Made by a program: the position numbers and the translations under genes
Shown here: positions 1-7,268 of the stretch, in pieces
How positions within the stretch are numbered: position 1 is the first letter of the stretch
How the letters are laid out: every line of letters begins with the position of its first letter
From: an uncultured Rhodocyclaceae bacterium
GTDB lineage: Bacteria; Pseudomonadota; Gammaproteobacteria; Burkholderiales; Rhodocyclaceae
DNA length: 21,369 nucleotides
Direction: 5' to 3'
Assembly (NCBI GenBank): GCA_900549295.1
Contig: URNG01000049.1
Location: 1 to 21,369 of the forward strand
The notes under the pieces: generated by a model
The model's input: the letters and a program-made list of their open reading frames with translations, nothing else
The model's database searches: none
What the model was told of the DNA's origin: nothing

Positions 1-671
1 CCGACGCGCAAGCCGCCGCACTGCGCGACGCCCTCGACCGGGCCGGCATCCCGTACAAGAAAAGCTCGCCCGCGCCCATTGCCGGCCAGCCGCTGGTAGC
101 GGCGCTGCTCGACGCCCTGCCGGCGCAGGATGGCGATCAAACGCCTCTCCCCGGGCGCATCGCCGCCGCTGCCGAACGATTGCGCCCGGAACAGGACGCC
201 GCCGGTCAGACCGCGCTGACCGAAGCCCGCCACTGGCTCACCGCGCTGGCCGCCAGCGCGACCGACGAAACGCAACTGCGCGAGCAAGTGGCGCTATCCA
301 CCGAAGCCGATTTCTGGGACGCCCGCGCCGACCGCGTTTCGCTGCTCACCCTGCACGCCGCCAAGGGGCTGGAATTCCCGGTGGTTTTCATCGTCGGCGT
401 CGAGGACGGATTGATCCCCTTCGCGTGGAGCGCCGCCGACCCAAGCGACTCCGACACCACCGCCGAAGAACGCCGCCTGTTCTACGTCGCCCTCACCCGC
501 GCCAAGGACCGCCTGTTCCTCACCCACGCTCGCGAACGCACCTGGCGCGGCCAGCGCCGCACACCGCCGCCCTCGCCCTTCCTGGCAAGCATCGCCCCGG
601 AACTCCTGCGCCCGCAGGACGCCCCGCCACGCAAACCGCGCCCGAGACAGCAGCAATACAGCTTGTTCTGA
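1..671 (+). CDS. UvrD/Rep-family superfamily I DNA helicase, C-terminal part (partial)
   Basis: The reading frame is open from base 3 to the TGA at 669-671, so about 222 C-terminal residues are visible and the start lies outside the window. Two SF1A helicase signatures are clear: motif V (LTLHAAKGLEFPVVFIVG, about residues 115-132 of the visible part), and motif VI (EERRLFYVALTRAKDRL), whose arginine contacts ATP gamma-phosphate in this family. Proteins of this type are ATP-driven 3'-5' DNA translocases used in repair or replication restart. The basic, proline-rich tail ending QQYSLF is typical of the less conserved helicase C terminus. Whether this is UvrD itself, Rep, or a fusion with an extra N-terminal domain cannot be told from the fragment. 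A weak GC hairpin with four Ts (about 676-712) follows the stop. Confidence 0.88.
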   Translation, partial: DAQAAALRDALDRAGIPYKKSSPAPIAGQPLVAALLDALPAQDGDQTPLPGRIAAAAERLRPEQDAAGQTALTEARHWLTALAASATDETQLREQVALSTEADFWDARADRVSLLTLHAAKGLEFPVVFIVGVEDGLIPFAWSAADPSDSDTTAEERRLFYVALTRAKDRLFLTHARERTWRGQRRTPPPSPFLASIAPELLRPQDAPPRKPRPRQQQYSLF

Positions 672-738
672 ATCCCGGCGGAGCGCCTTGCGGGGCGGTT
701 TTCCGGGCGCACCGGCATTCGGTCGGTTCAAAAACCAC

Positions 739-770
739 GGGCCGGAAAACCCACAATGGTTTTCCGGCCC
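739..770. terminator. Perfect 13-bp hairpin between convergent genes
   Basis: Arms 739-751 and 758-770 are perfectly complementary (GGGCCGGAAAACC and its complement) around the 6-nt loop CACAAT. It sits between the end of the helicase gene and the 3' end of dapL, which converge. On the minus strand the stem is followed by GTGGTTTTTG, a modest T-run. It is a plausible terminator for the minus strand and a weaker one for the plus strand. The rest of the 324-bp gap (672-995) shows only the weak hairpin at 676-712 and the small hairpin at 896-916. Confidence 0.5.
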
Positions 771-895
771 GTCCGGCCATTTCTGTCTCCAGGTACTCGT
801 CACCAACGGTGTTCCGCTCACACCGCCCGGCGAGCACTTTTCTCTCTGTGGTCTTGGGACCATGCCCCAGGCAATCCCCTCACCACAAAAATCAA

Positions 896-916
896 GCCCG
901 GGTCATGGCCCCGGGC
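896..916. repeat. Hairpin repeat, copy 1 (shared 17-mer core)
   Basis: Arms GCCCGGG (896-902) and CCCGGGC (910-916) enclose a short loop. The 17-base core CCGGGTCATGGCCCCGG (898-914) recurs exactly at 3342-3358. The copy lies 80 bp beyond the 3' end of dapL in non-coding DNA. It could belong to a dispersed palindromic repeat family, but two copies in one window do not prove this. Confidence 0.45.
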
Positions 917-995
917 CTGCAATGGTGGCAAAAACGGGGGCGAGTTTTCAGGTGGAGCCTTCCGCCTGGCAACCCCGGCGGCTACCCGCCCCGCC

Positions 996-2222
996 TCAGC
1001 ACAAGCGCCGCAAACGCTCGATGGCTTCCCTGGTGTCTTCCGGCGCGCCGAAGGCGGTGAGCCGCACATAGCCTTCGCCCGCTGCGCCGAAGCCGGCGCC
1101 GGGGGTGCAGATGAGGGCCGTTTGTTGCAGCAGCGTGTCGAAAAAACCCCAGGAATCGGTGTTGCCCGGCACGCCGACCCAGAGGTAGGGCGCGTTGATG
1201 CCGCCGTAGACCGTCAGGCCCATACCGCTGACGGCGGCGCGCAACAGGGTGGCGTTGTTCTGGTAACCGGCGATGACGGCGTTGATTTCCTGCCGCCCCT
1301 GCTCGCTGTAGACGGCTTCGGCGGCGCGCTGCACGATGTAGGGGCAGCCGTTGTATTTGGTGCATTGGCGGCGGTTCCAGAGGGCGTTCAGGCTGGTCTT
1401 GCCGCCCTGCCCGTCGCTGATCTGCAAAGCTTTGGGCACCACGGTGTAGGCGCAGCGCAAGCCAGTGAAGCCGGCCGTCTTGGAGAAGCTGCGGAATTCG
1501 ACGGCGACTTCCTGCGCGCCGTCCAGTTCGTAAATGCTGTGCGGCACGTCGGGATCGGTGATGAACGCTTCGTAGGCCGAGTCGTACAGGATGACGCAGT
1601 TTTCGCGCCGCGCGTAATCCACCCAGGCTTGCAGGGCGGCGCGCGACAGCACGGAGCCGGTCGGGTTGTTCGGGTAGCAGAGGTAGATGATGTCGGGTCG
1701 GGTTTTGGGAAAATCCGGCACGAAATCGTTTTCCTGCGTGCACGGCAGGTAGATGATGCGTTCCCACTGCTTGCCGCGCATTTCCCCGGCGCGGCCGGCC
1801 ATCGCGTTGGAATCCACGTAAACCGGATAGACCGGGTCGGTCACGGCCACGCGGCTGTCCGGGGCGAACAGTTCCTGAAAGTTGCCGATGTCGGATTTCG
1901 CGCCGTCGCTGATGAATACCTCGTCGGCGCTCAAGCTGACGCCGCGCGCCGCGTAGTCGCATTCGACGATGCGGCTACGCAGGAAATCGTAACCCTGCTC
2001 CGGGCCGTAACCGCGGAAACGGGCGGCATCGGCCATTTCATCCACCGCCTGATGCAGCGCCGCGGTGATGGCCGGCGTCAGCGGGCGGGTCACGTCGCCG
2101 ATGCCCAGGCTGATGACCCGCTCGCCGGGATGCGCCGCCTTGTACGCCGCGACCTTGCGGGCGATGTCGGCAAACAGGTAGTTGCTTTGCAGCTTGAGAA
2201 AATCGGGATTAGCGGTGGTCAT
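996..2222 (-). CDS. dapL: LL-diaminopimelate aminotransferase (DapL), PLP-dependent
   Basis: A 408-aa protein, the usual DapL length. The family converts tetrahydrodipicolinate to LL-diaminopimelate in one step using glutamate as amino donor, bypassing DapD/DapC/DapE. It is a cytosolic fold-type I aminotransferase. Visible features are the N-terminal segment with [10 protein letters not shown] (39-48), the PNNPTG motif with Asn186, the cofactor-anchoring D214/Y217 region ([10 protein letters not shown]), and the PLP Schiff-base lysine K248 in [10 protein letters not shown]. The ATG at 2222 was chosen because family homology begins there; the open frame runs further upstream, into the dapF region, without family similarity. 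An AGAAAGAGA ribosome-binding region precedes it. It is downstream of dapF with a 56-bp gap, so it is probably co-transcribed. The product, LL-DAP, is the substrate of DapF, which supports both calls. Confidence 0.93.
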   Translation of the reverse strand: MTTANPDFLKLQSNYLFADIARKVAAYKAAHPGERVISLGIGDVTRPLTPAITAALHQAVDEMADAARFRGYGPEQGYDFLRSRIVECDYAARGVSLSADEVFISDGAKSDIGNFQELFAPDSRVAVTDPVYPVYVDSNAMAGRAGEMRGKQWERIIYLPCTQENDFVPDFPKTRPDIIYLCYPNNPTGSVLSRAALQAWVDYARRENCVILYDSAYEAFITDPDVPHSIYELDGAQEVAVEFRSFSKTAGFTGLRCAYTVVPKALQISDGQGGKTSLNALWNRRQCTKYNGCPYIVQRAAEAVYSEQGRQEINAVIAGYQNNATLLRAAVSGMGLTVYGGINAPYLWVGVPGNTDSWGFFDTLLQQTALICTPGAGFGAAGEGYVRLTAFGAPEDTREAIERLRRLC

Positions 2223-2278
2223 TGCGATCTCTTTCTGTGAGTGGGATTCAAAATTCAAAACGCGCATGCAGAACTGGC

Positions 2279-3151
2279 TCAGACCGGATAAACACCGGTA
2301 AACACCGTGGTTGCGCCGCCGGTCATGAAAACGCGGTTGCTGCTTTCGTCCCAGTGGATGGCAAGCGTGCCGCCGCACAATGCAATGTCGACGCGGCGCT
2401 CGGCGCGCCCTTCCAGGACGGCGGCCACGGCCACCGCGCAAGCGCCCGTGCCGCAGGCGAGCGTTTCGCCCGCGCCGCGCTCCCAGACGCGCATACGCAG
2501 TTGGGTGCGCGAGATCACTTCGACGAATTCCGTATTGGTGCGCCGGGGAAACAGCGGGTGATGCTCGAACAACGGGCCGAGGCGCGGCAGATCCAGTTCA
2601 TCGATGCCGTCCATGAACACGACGGCGTGTGGATTGCCCATCGACACCGCGGTCAGCGCATATTGCCGGCCGTTTACCTGCACCGGACGGGCGACGAAAG
2701 GCTGCTCGTCGGCCACGTTTCCGCCCGCCGCATCGAGCTGCATGGGAATGCGCGCCGGCGTGAGTTGCGGCTCGCCCATATCGACCACCGCGCCATCCAC
2801 CTCGCCATTCCCGGCAAAGCGCAGGCGCACTTCCTTGATGCCGGCCAGCGTCTCGATCCGCACGGTTTCCCTGGCGCAGATACCCGCATCGTGCACCAAC
2901 TTGCCCACGCAGCGCACGGCATTGCCACACATCTCCGATTCCGAGCCGTCGGCGTTGAACATCCGCATCCGCGCATCAGCCACCGCCGACGGCAGAATCA
3001 GCACCAGCCCATCGGAACCGACGCCGAAATGACGGTCGCTGATCCGCTGCGCCAGCGCGCCCGGATCATCCACCTGCTCCTCGAATCCGTTGACGTACAC
3101 GTAATCGTTGCCGATGCCGTGCATCTTGGTAAACCGCAAGCCTGCTGCCAT
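2279..3151 (-). CDS. dapF: Diaminopimelate epimerase (DapF)
   Basis: A 290-aa protein, close to the ~275-aa norm. DapF interconverts LL- and meso-diaminopimelate without cofactor, supplying peptidoglycan cross-links and lysine. The two catalytic cysteines are visible in family context: C75 in [11 protein letters not shown] and C233 in [12 protein letters not shown]. The N-terminal motif [12 protein letters not shown] is also standard. The ATG at 3151 is preferred over in-frame upstream starts (up to 3208) because it gives the normal N terminus and has AAGGA six bases upstream. It is the first gene of a dapF-dapL pair. Its upstream region carries a sigma-54-type promoter with NtrC-type palindromes, listed separately. 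Confidence 0.95.
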   Translation of the reverse strand: MAAGLRFTKMHGIGNDYVYVNGFEEQVDDPGALAQRISDRHFGVGSDGLVLILPSAVADARMRMFNADGSESEMCGNAVRCVGKLVHDAGICARETVRIETLAGIKEVRLRFAGNGEVDGAVVDMGEPQLTPARIPMQLDAAGGNVADEQPFVARPVQVNGRQYALTAVSMGNPHAVVFMDGIDELDLPRLGPLFEHHPLFPRRTNTEFVEVISRTQLRMRVWERGAGETLACGTGACAVAVAAVLEGRAERRVDIALCGGTLAIHWDESSNRVFMTGGATTVFTGVYPV

Positions 3152-3192
3152 GAGGATTCCTTTCCGGGCAAATTTCATTCCCGGACTGAAAA

Positions 3193-3207
3193 GCAGCAAA
3201 CATGCCA
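3193..3207 (-). promoter_or_regulatory. Sigma-54 (-24/-12) promoter for dapF-dapL
   Basis: On the minus strand TGGCATG-N4-CTGC places GG (3206-3205) and GC (3194-3193) exactly 12 bp apart, as in the consensus TGGCACG-N4-TTGC. The predicted start near 3181 leaves a 30-nt leader before dapF. The -24 half overlaps an 8-bp inverted repeat (3204-3211 with 3216-3223). One mismatch in each element lowers certainty, but the correctly spaced upstream sites support it. Confidence 0.6.
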
Positions 3208-3223
3208 ACCTGGGGAGGTTGGC

Positions 3224-3236
3224 TACAAAATTGATT
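3224..3236 (-). promoter_or_regulatory. IHF-like site in the dapF promoter
   Basis: The minus strand reads AATCAATTTTGTA, one mismatch from WATCAANNNNTTR, centred about -49 from the predicted start. IHF bends the DNA between NtrC sites and sigma-54 promoters in known systems. The local AT-richness makes chance matches easier. Confidence 0.4.
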
Positions 3237-3280
3237 TACAAGATTATTTTTGTGTTTTTTCAGGGTGCGGCAAGAAACGA

Positions 3281-3297
3281 TGCACCGCTTTAGTGCG
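3281..3297 (-). promoter_or_regulatory. NtrC-type enhancer site, dapF proximal
   Basis: In the direction of dapF it reads CGCACT-AAAGC-GGTGCA. The right half matches the TGCACC-N5-GGTGCA palindrome perfectly and the left half matches 4/6. It is centred at about -108 from the predicted start. The AAAGCGGTGCA part is identical to that of the proximal site upstream of torF-glnK-amtB. Confidence 0.55.
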
Positions 3298-3312
3298 CCA
3301 TGCACGGTGGCG

Positions 3313-3329
3313 TGCGCCATTTTTGTGCA
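3313..3329 (-). promoter_or_regulatory. NtrC-type enhancer site, dapF distal
   Basis: In the direction of dapF it reads TGCACA-AAAAT-GGCGCA, 5/6 in each half-site of the NtrC palindrome. It is centred at -140 from the predicted start, one of the two positions used at the glnA promoter. Confidence 0.55.
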
Positions 3330-3340
3330 GGCCGTGATCG

Positions 3341-3359
3341 TCCGGGTCATGGCCCCGGA
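3341..3359. repeat. Hairpin repeat, copy 2
   Basis: Arms TCCGGG (3341-3346) and CCCGGA (3354-3359) flank the same loop as the copy at 896-916. Seventeen bases (3342-3358) are identical. It lies just beyond the distal NtrC-type site of dapF and before the 3' end of the YnfA gene. Confidence 0.45.
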
Positions 3360-3464
3360 TCTACAGCATTCTGCGGCTCGCCTGCCTCTCGATGTTTCTT
3401 TGCGGTGCCAGCATCCTTCTATCCCTGTGGGTCCATGGCTCTGACTATTGATCCAGCCCATCCT

Positions 3465-3794
3465 TCACCCCGGCTGCAACGCAATCACCGCCATCCCCGC
3501 CAGTGCGATGCCGGCGCCGGCCACGTCCCAGCGCGTCAGCGCCGCGCCGTCGACGAAGTGCAGCCAGGCCAGGGCGACGGCGATGTACATCCCGCCATAG
3601 GCGGCGTAGGTGCGGCCCGCGGCGCTCGGATGCAGGGTCAGCAGCCAGGCGAAGACGGCCAACGACAGGGCGGCGGGCAGCAGCAGCCAGGCGCTTCTGC
3701 CTTGTTTCAGCACCAGCCAGGGCAGATAGCAGCCGACGATTTCGGCGACGGCGGTCAAGGCGAAAAGCGAGGCGATCTTGAAGAATTCGGGCAT
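3465..3794 (-). CDS. YnfA-family (UPF0060) small integral membrane protein
   Basis: A 109-aa very hydrophobic protein with four predicted membrane segments: about residues 6-25, 31-49, 60-80 and 88-107. The segment [24 protein letters not shown] is the characteristic UPF0060/YnfA signature. The family is related to small multidrug resistance transporters. E. coli YnfA has been linked to efflux, but the substrate here is unknown. The ATG at 3794 is used because the family starts with a short hydrophilic residue run before the first helix. A TTG at 3836 would add 14 residues without family support. No strong Shine-Dalgarno is seen. It is a single gene, codirectional with dapF but 313 bp upstream. 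Confidence 0.87.
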   Translation of the reverse strand: MPEFFKIASLFALTAVAEIVGCYLPWLVLKQGRSAWLLLPAALSLAVFAWLLTLHPSAAGRTYAAYGGMYIAVALAWLHFVDGAALTRWDVAGAGIALAGMAVIALQPG

Positions 3795-4019
3795 GGCGGC
3801 GGCTTCATATTGGGTTGTGGCCGATTGTCCGGGCAAGGCGCTGGCAACCCGGTAACGGCCAATCGGCGCAAACGGCTGGCGATTCAGGGAAGAGCCAAAG
3901 GGATGCGAAATTCTACAGGCAGATCGCCCGACAAGCTGCCCGCCCGGCCCATGCCATCGCCCGCCGGGATGTGGCGGAACTCAACCGCCCAAAAAAACCG
4001 TTCAAACCGCCCAAACCGG

Positions 4020-4036
4020 CAAACCACGATGGTGCA
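4020..4036 (+). promoter_or_regulatory. NtrC-type enhancer site, torF-glnK-amtB distal
   Basis: Reads CAAACC-ACGAT-GGTGCA, with a perfect right half and ACC conserved in the left half. It is centred at about -141 from the predicted start at 4169. A second short palindrome, GGTGCATTGCACC (4031-4043), overlaps it. The rest of the intergenic stretch 3795-4019 shows no gene or clear signal. Confidence 0.6.
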
Positions 4037-4050
4037 TTGCACCGAAAAAT

Positions 4051-4067
4051 TGATTCAAAGCGGTGCA
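4051..4067 (+). promoter_or_regulatory. NtrC-type enhancer site, torF-glnK-amtB proximal
   Basis: Reads TGATTC-AAAGC-GGTGCA. The right half is perfect and the left half 3/6. It is centred at about -110, which matches the usual second NtrC position. Confidence 0.55.
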
Positions 4068-4110
4068 TGGATGGGTCGAAAACATGAAGTAAAACATCAA
4101 TAAAACACAA

Positions 4111-4123
4111 TAACAAATTGATT
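4111..4123 (-). promoter_or_regulatory. IHF site, torF-glnK-amtB promoter
   Basis: The minus strand reads AATCAATTTGTTA, a full match to WATCAANNNNTTR, centred about -52 between the enhancer sites and the sigma-54 promoter. Confidence 0.6.
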
Positions 4124-4142
4124 TATTTGTTAATAAAAATTC

Positions 4143-4159
4143 TGGCACGCAAGATGCTC
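4143..4159 (+). promoter_or_regulatory. Sigma-54 promoter for torF-glnK-amtB
   Basis: TGGCACG-N4-ATGC has the invariant GG (4144-4145) and GC (4156-4157) 12 bp apart, and the -24 box matches the consensus exactly. The start is predicted near 4169, giving a 35-nt leader before torF. Nitrogen-limited expression through NtrC is the expected control. Confidence 0.8.
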
Positions 4160-4203
4160 AAGTGAGGCTGCACGTTTTTGCTGCAACCTTCCTGGAGAGT
4201 TCG

Positions 4204-4998
4204 ATGAACACGAAAACAATTGCCCTTCTCGTCAGCACCCTGGCTGCCCCGGCGTTTGCCTTGGCCGACGAGGCGCCCGCCTCGCCGCATTCCTTTACGG
4301 GCAACGTGGGCCTGGTGAGCGATTTCGTCTATCGCGGCATCAGCCAGACGCACACTCAGCCGGCGGTGCAAGGCGGTTTCGACTATGCGCATTCGAGCGG
4401 CCTGTATGCGGGCGTCTGGGGATCGAGCATTTCCTGGGTGAGCGACGGTCTGGGCGGCAGCTACCCCCTCGAACTCGACATTTATGGCGGCTACAAAGGC
4501 GCCTTCGGCGGCGATTTCGGCTACGACGTGGGCGTGCTGTCCTACAACTATCCGGGGCATGGCCGCGCTTCCGGCTCGGTGCGGGCGGATACGGTCGAAG
4601 CCTACGGCGCTTTGTCGTGGAAGTGGCTGACCCTGAAATACTCGCACACCGTTTCCAAGCATTTCGTCGGCTGGACCACCGACAGCGGCGGCAAGACGCG
4701 CGGTTCGGGCTACGTGGAACTGAACGCCGCCTACGACCTGGGCGACGGCTGGGGGCTCAGCGGCCACGTCGGGCATCAGAAGGTGAAGGGCAACGGCGAT
4801 GCCTCCTACAGCGACTGGCGGGTCGGCGTCACCAAGGATCTGGGCTTCGGCGTCGTCGGCCTCGCCTATTCGGATACCAACGCCGAGGGCCGCTGCTCGG
4901 CTGGCGAAGCCTACTGCTGGGGTACCAGCGAAGGCAGCCGCAATTTCAAGGACGTCGGGCGCGGCACGGCCATCCTGAGCTTCACCAAGTCCTTCTGA
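4204..4998 (+). CDS. TorF-family putative outer-membrane porin
   Basis: A 264-aa protein starting at 4204 (GGAGAG seven bases upstream) with a signal peptide (about residues 1-22, ending PAFALADE). The mature part opens with FTGNVGLVSDFVYRGISQT, the hallmark of the TIGR02001/TorF conserved family. It continues with alternating amphipathic beta-strands and ends in aromatic-terminated TKSF, as outer-membrane barrels do. The role is not experimentally clear. Members often sit beside glnK-amtB, so entry of a small nitrogen compound across the outer membrane is a reasonable inference. It is the first gene of the sigma-54-controlled unit, with glnK 24 bp downstream. Confidence 0.85.
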   Translation: MNTKTIALLVSTLAAPAFALADEAPASPHSFTGNVGLVSDFVYRGISQTHTQPAVQGGFDYAHSSGLYAGVWGSSISWVSDGLGGSYPLELDIYGGYKGAFGGDFGYDVGVLSYNYPGHGRASGSVRADTVEAYGALSWKWLTLKYSHTVSKHFVGWTTDSGGKTRGSGYVELNAAYDLGDGWGLSGHVGHQKVKGNGDASYSDWRVGVTKDLGFGVVGLAYSDTNAEGRCSAGEAYCWGTSEGSRNFKDVGRGTAILSFTKSF

Positions 4999-5361
<363 letters not shown>

Positions 5362-5372
5362 GGAGTATTGCC

Positions 5373-6785
5373 ATGAAAAAATTTCTCGCCATCTTCCTGA
5401 CCGTCGCCGGCCTGGGCCTGAGCGGCCTGACGGCGGCGCAGGAAACTGCCGGGGCCGCCGAGGCGGCCGTGGCAACGGAAAGCGTCGCCGTCAGCGAGGC
5501 GGTCGTTGCCGCGCCGTCAGCCAGCGAAGCTCCGGCTGCCGAAGCGCCCGCCGCCGAGGCCGCCCCGGCGCTCGATAGCGGCGACACGGCCTGGATGCTG
5601 ACTTCCACCATGCTCGTCATCCTGATGACCATCCCCGGTCTGGCGCTGTTCTACGGCGGCCTGGGGCGGGCCAAGAACATGCTGTCGGTGCTCATGCAGG
5701 TGTTCATGATCTTCTCGGTCATCACCATCCTGTGGGCGATCTACGGCTACAGCCTGACCTTCGCCGGCGAAGGCACGTTCTACGGCGGCCTGGACAAGCT
5801 CTTCTTGCGCGGCATCACGCCGGATACCCTGTCCAGCGCCCTGGCCACCATCCCGGAATACGTGTTCGTCGCCTTCCAGTCGACCTTCGCGGCCATCACC
5901 TGCGCCCTGATCGTCGGCGCGTTCGCCGAGCGCATCAAGTTCTCGGCGGTGATGCTCTTCAGTGTGCTGTGGTTCACCTTCAGCTACGTGCCGATGGCGC
6001 ACATGGTCTGGGGCGGCGGCCTGCTGGCCCAGGACGGCGCGCTGGATTTCGCGGGCGGCACGGTGGTGCACATCAACGCGGCCATCGCCGGTCTGGTCGG
6101 CGCTTACATGGTCGGCAAACGCATCGGCTTCGGCCGCGAATCCATGGCGCCGCACAGCCTGACGCTGACCATGGTCGGTGCCTCGCTGCTGTGGGTGGGC
6201 TGGTTCGGCTTCAACGCCGGTTCGGCCGGCGCGGCGAACGGCATTGCCGGTCTGGCCTTCATCAACACCATCCTCGCCACCGGCGCGGCCACCGTCGCCT
6301 GGGTCGCTGGCGAAGCGCTGCACAAGGGCAAGCCCTCCATGCTCGGCGCGGCTTCCGGCGCGGTTGCCGGTCTGGTCGCCATCACCCCGGCGGCGGGTTT
6401 CGTCGGCCCGATGGGTTCCATCATCCTCGGCCTCATCGCCGGCCCGGCCTGTCTGTGGGGCGTCAGCGGCCTGAAGCGCCTGCTGCGCGTGGATGACGCC
6501 TTCGACGTGTTCGGCGTGCATGGCATCGGCGGCATCGTCGGCGCCATCCTCACCGGCGTGTTCGCCGCGCCCGGCCTGGGCGGCACCGGCGGCGCGGACT
6601 TCTCGATCGCGGCGCAGACCTGGGTGCAGACCTATAGCGTGCTCATCACCATTGCCTGGAGCGGCATCGTTTCGCTGGTCGCCTACAAGCTCATCGACCT
6701 GACGCTCGGCCTGCGCGTCTCGGAAGAAGAAGAGCGCGAAGGTCTGGACATCAGCGCCCACGGCGAATCCGCCTACCGCTACTAA
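5373..6785 (+). CDS. amtB: Ammonium channel AmtB
   Basis: A 470-aa protein with a signal sequence (about 1-22) and then an Ala/Glu/Pro-rich periplasmic stretch (about 23-68) before eleven membrane segments. Conserved Amt features are present: the pore histidine pair in MAHMVWGGG and VFGVHGIGGIVGA, the gate phenylalanine in AFQSTFAAIT, the aspartate in DFAGGTVVHINA, and WVGWFGFNAGSA. It carries out inner-membrane ammonium uptake, regulated by GlnK binding to the cytoplasmic face. The ATG at 5373 has AGGAG (5361-5365) overlapping the glnK stop. The alternative ATG at 5358 overlaps glnK and has no ribosome site. The low-complexity extension is longer than in E. coli AmtB. Confidence 0.95.
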   Translation: MKKFLAIFLTVAGLGLSGLTAAQETAGAAEAAVATESVAVSEAVVAAPSASEAPAAEAPAAEAAPALDSGDTAWMLTSTMLVILMTIPGLALFYGGLGRAKNMLSVLMQVFMIFSVITILWAIYGYSLTFAGEGTFYGGLDKLFLRGITPDTLSSALATIPEYVFVAFQSTFAAITCALIVGAFAERIKFSAVMLFSVLWFTFSYVPMAHMVWGGGLLAQDGALDFAGGTVVHINAAIAGLVGAYMVGKRIGFGRESMAPHSLTLTMVGASLLWVGWFGFNAGSAGAANGIAGLAFINTILATGAATVAWVAGEALHKGKPSMLGAASGAVAGLVAITPAAGFVGPMGSIILGLIAGPACLWGVSGLKRLLRVDDAFDVFGVHGIGGIVGAILTGVFAAPGLGGTGGADFSIAAQTWVQTYSVLITIAWSGIVSLVAYKLIDLTLGLRVSEEEEREGLDISAHGESAYRY

Positions 6786-6811
6786 GCAACCGAATCCCTG
6801 TGCGGGTTTTC

Positions 6812-6850
6812 CCGTCCGAACGCCTTCCCGACGTTCGGACGGTTTTTTTT
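6812..6850 (+). terminator. Rho-independent terminator after amtB
   Basis: A perfect 11-bp stem (6812-6822 with 6832-6842, CCGTCCGAACG and its complement), a 9-nt loop, and then eight Ts. It lies 27 bp after the amtB stop and closes the torF-glnK-amtB unit. Confidence 0.93.
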
Positions 6851-6948
6851 ATGCCCTTGCCCTGCTTTTCTCCCCTCCTCCCGCCCAGCAAGTCGGCGCC
6901 TTAATCTCCGCCCTCGCTCTTGGCGTGGTTCGGGCTTGTGCGTAGCTA

Positions 6949-7086
6949 CTACTCGTAGTGTGTCCACATGCGTAGCACCTTGACAGCACGCCCCGACTGC
7001 ACCACCTCATAGACAAGTCGATGCTGAATATTGATGCGTCTTGAGTACGCGCCAGCCAAATCACCGACAAGCTTTTCGTAAGGCGG
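6949..7086 (-). pseudogene. Txe/YoeB-type toxin, 3' fragment
   Basis: The minus frame encodes PPYEKLVGDLAGAYSRRI, then a segment ending LRMWTHYE and a TAG stop at 6949. This is the C-terminal half (about 45 of ~85 residues) of YoeB/Txe ribosome-dependent mRNA endonuclease toxins. The expected N-terminal half (WTVVYTKQAQKDAKKL-like) is absent; upstream codons do not resemble the family. No YefM/Phd-type antitoxin is visible. It is therefore read as a dead remnant next to the distal end of the cassette array. Toxin-antitoxin cassettes are common in integrons, so it may be a decayed cassette. The gap 6851-6948 holds nothing recognisable. Confidence 0.7.
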
Positions 7087-7184
7087 CCTGTATGCGCAAG
7101 CTGCTGACGATTGCCAACTCAAGGCGCCGGGATGAATTGAGAGAGGCCGGAATGATGGCCTGAACAATCTGATTACAAGACAGT

Positions 7185-7244
7185 TGCTGAATTCACCGGC
7201 CTGCGCGGCTGTTCGCGCAGGTCCGGTGGAATGATGGGTTATGC
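7185..7244 (-). repeat. attC site after the OXA cassette, distal core degraded
   Basis: On the minus strand it begins GCATAAC (7244-7238) and contains the stem CCGGACCTGCGCG...CGCGCAGGCCGG, nearly identical to the attC at 10606. Where the other sites end in TCAAACGTTA, this one reads TCAGCAACTG, so the recombination core GTTRRRY is missing. It is the last site of the array. Confidence 0.75.
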
Positions 7245-7268
7245 ATTTGCTATTGATAACGTCACATA

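Noticed and set aside
756..2240. 494-codon plus-strand open frame
   Set aside because: Antisense to dapL; composition is that of a shadow frame and there is no ribosome site.
3365..3448. Short hydrophobic plus-strand peptide (LRLACLSMFLCGASILLSLW)
   Set aside because: No start codon or ribosome site before the hydrophobic run and no recognised family; possibly a chance frame or an unidentifiable remnant.
3066..3461. 131-codon minus-strand frame over the dapF promoter
   Set aside because: Overlaps dapF in another frame and the regulatory region; no coding features.
5517..6761. 414-codon minus-strand open frame
   Set aside because: Antisense to amtB; highly charged shadow peptide.
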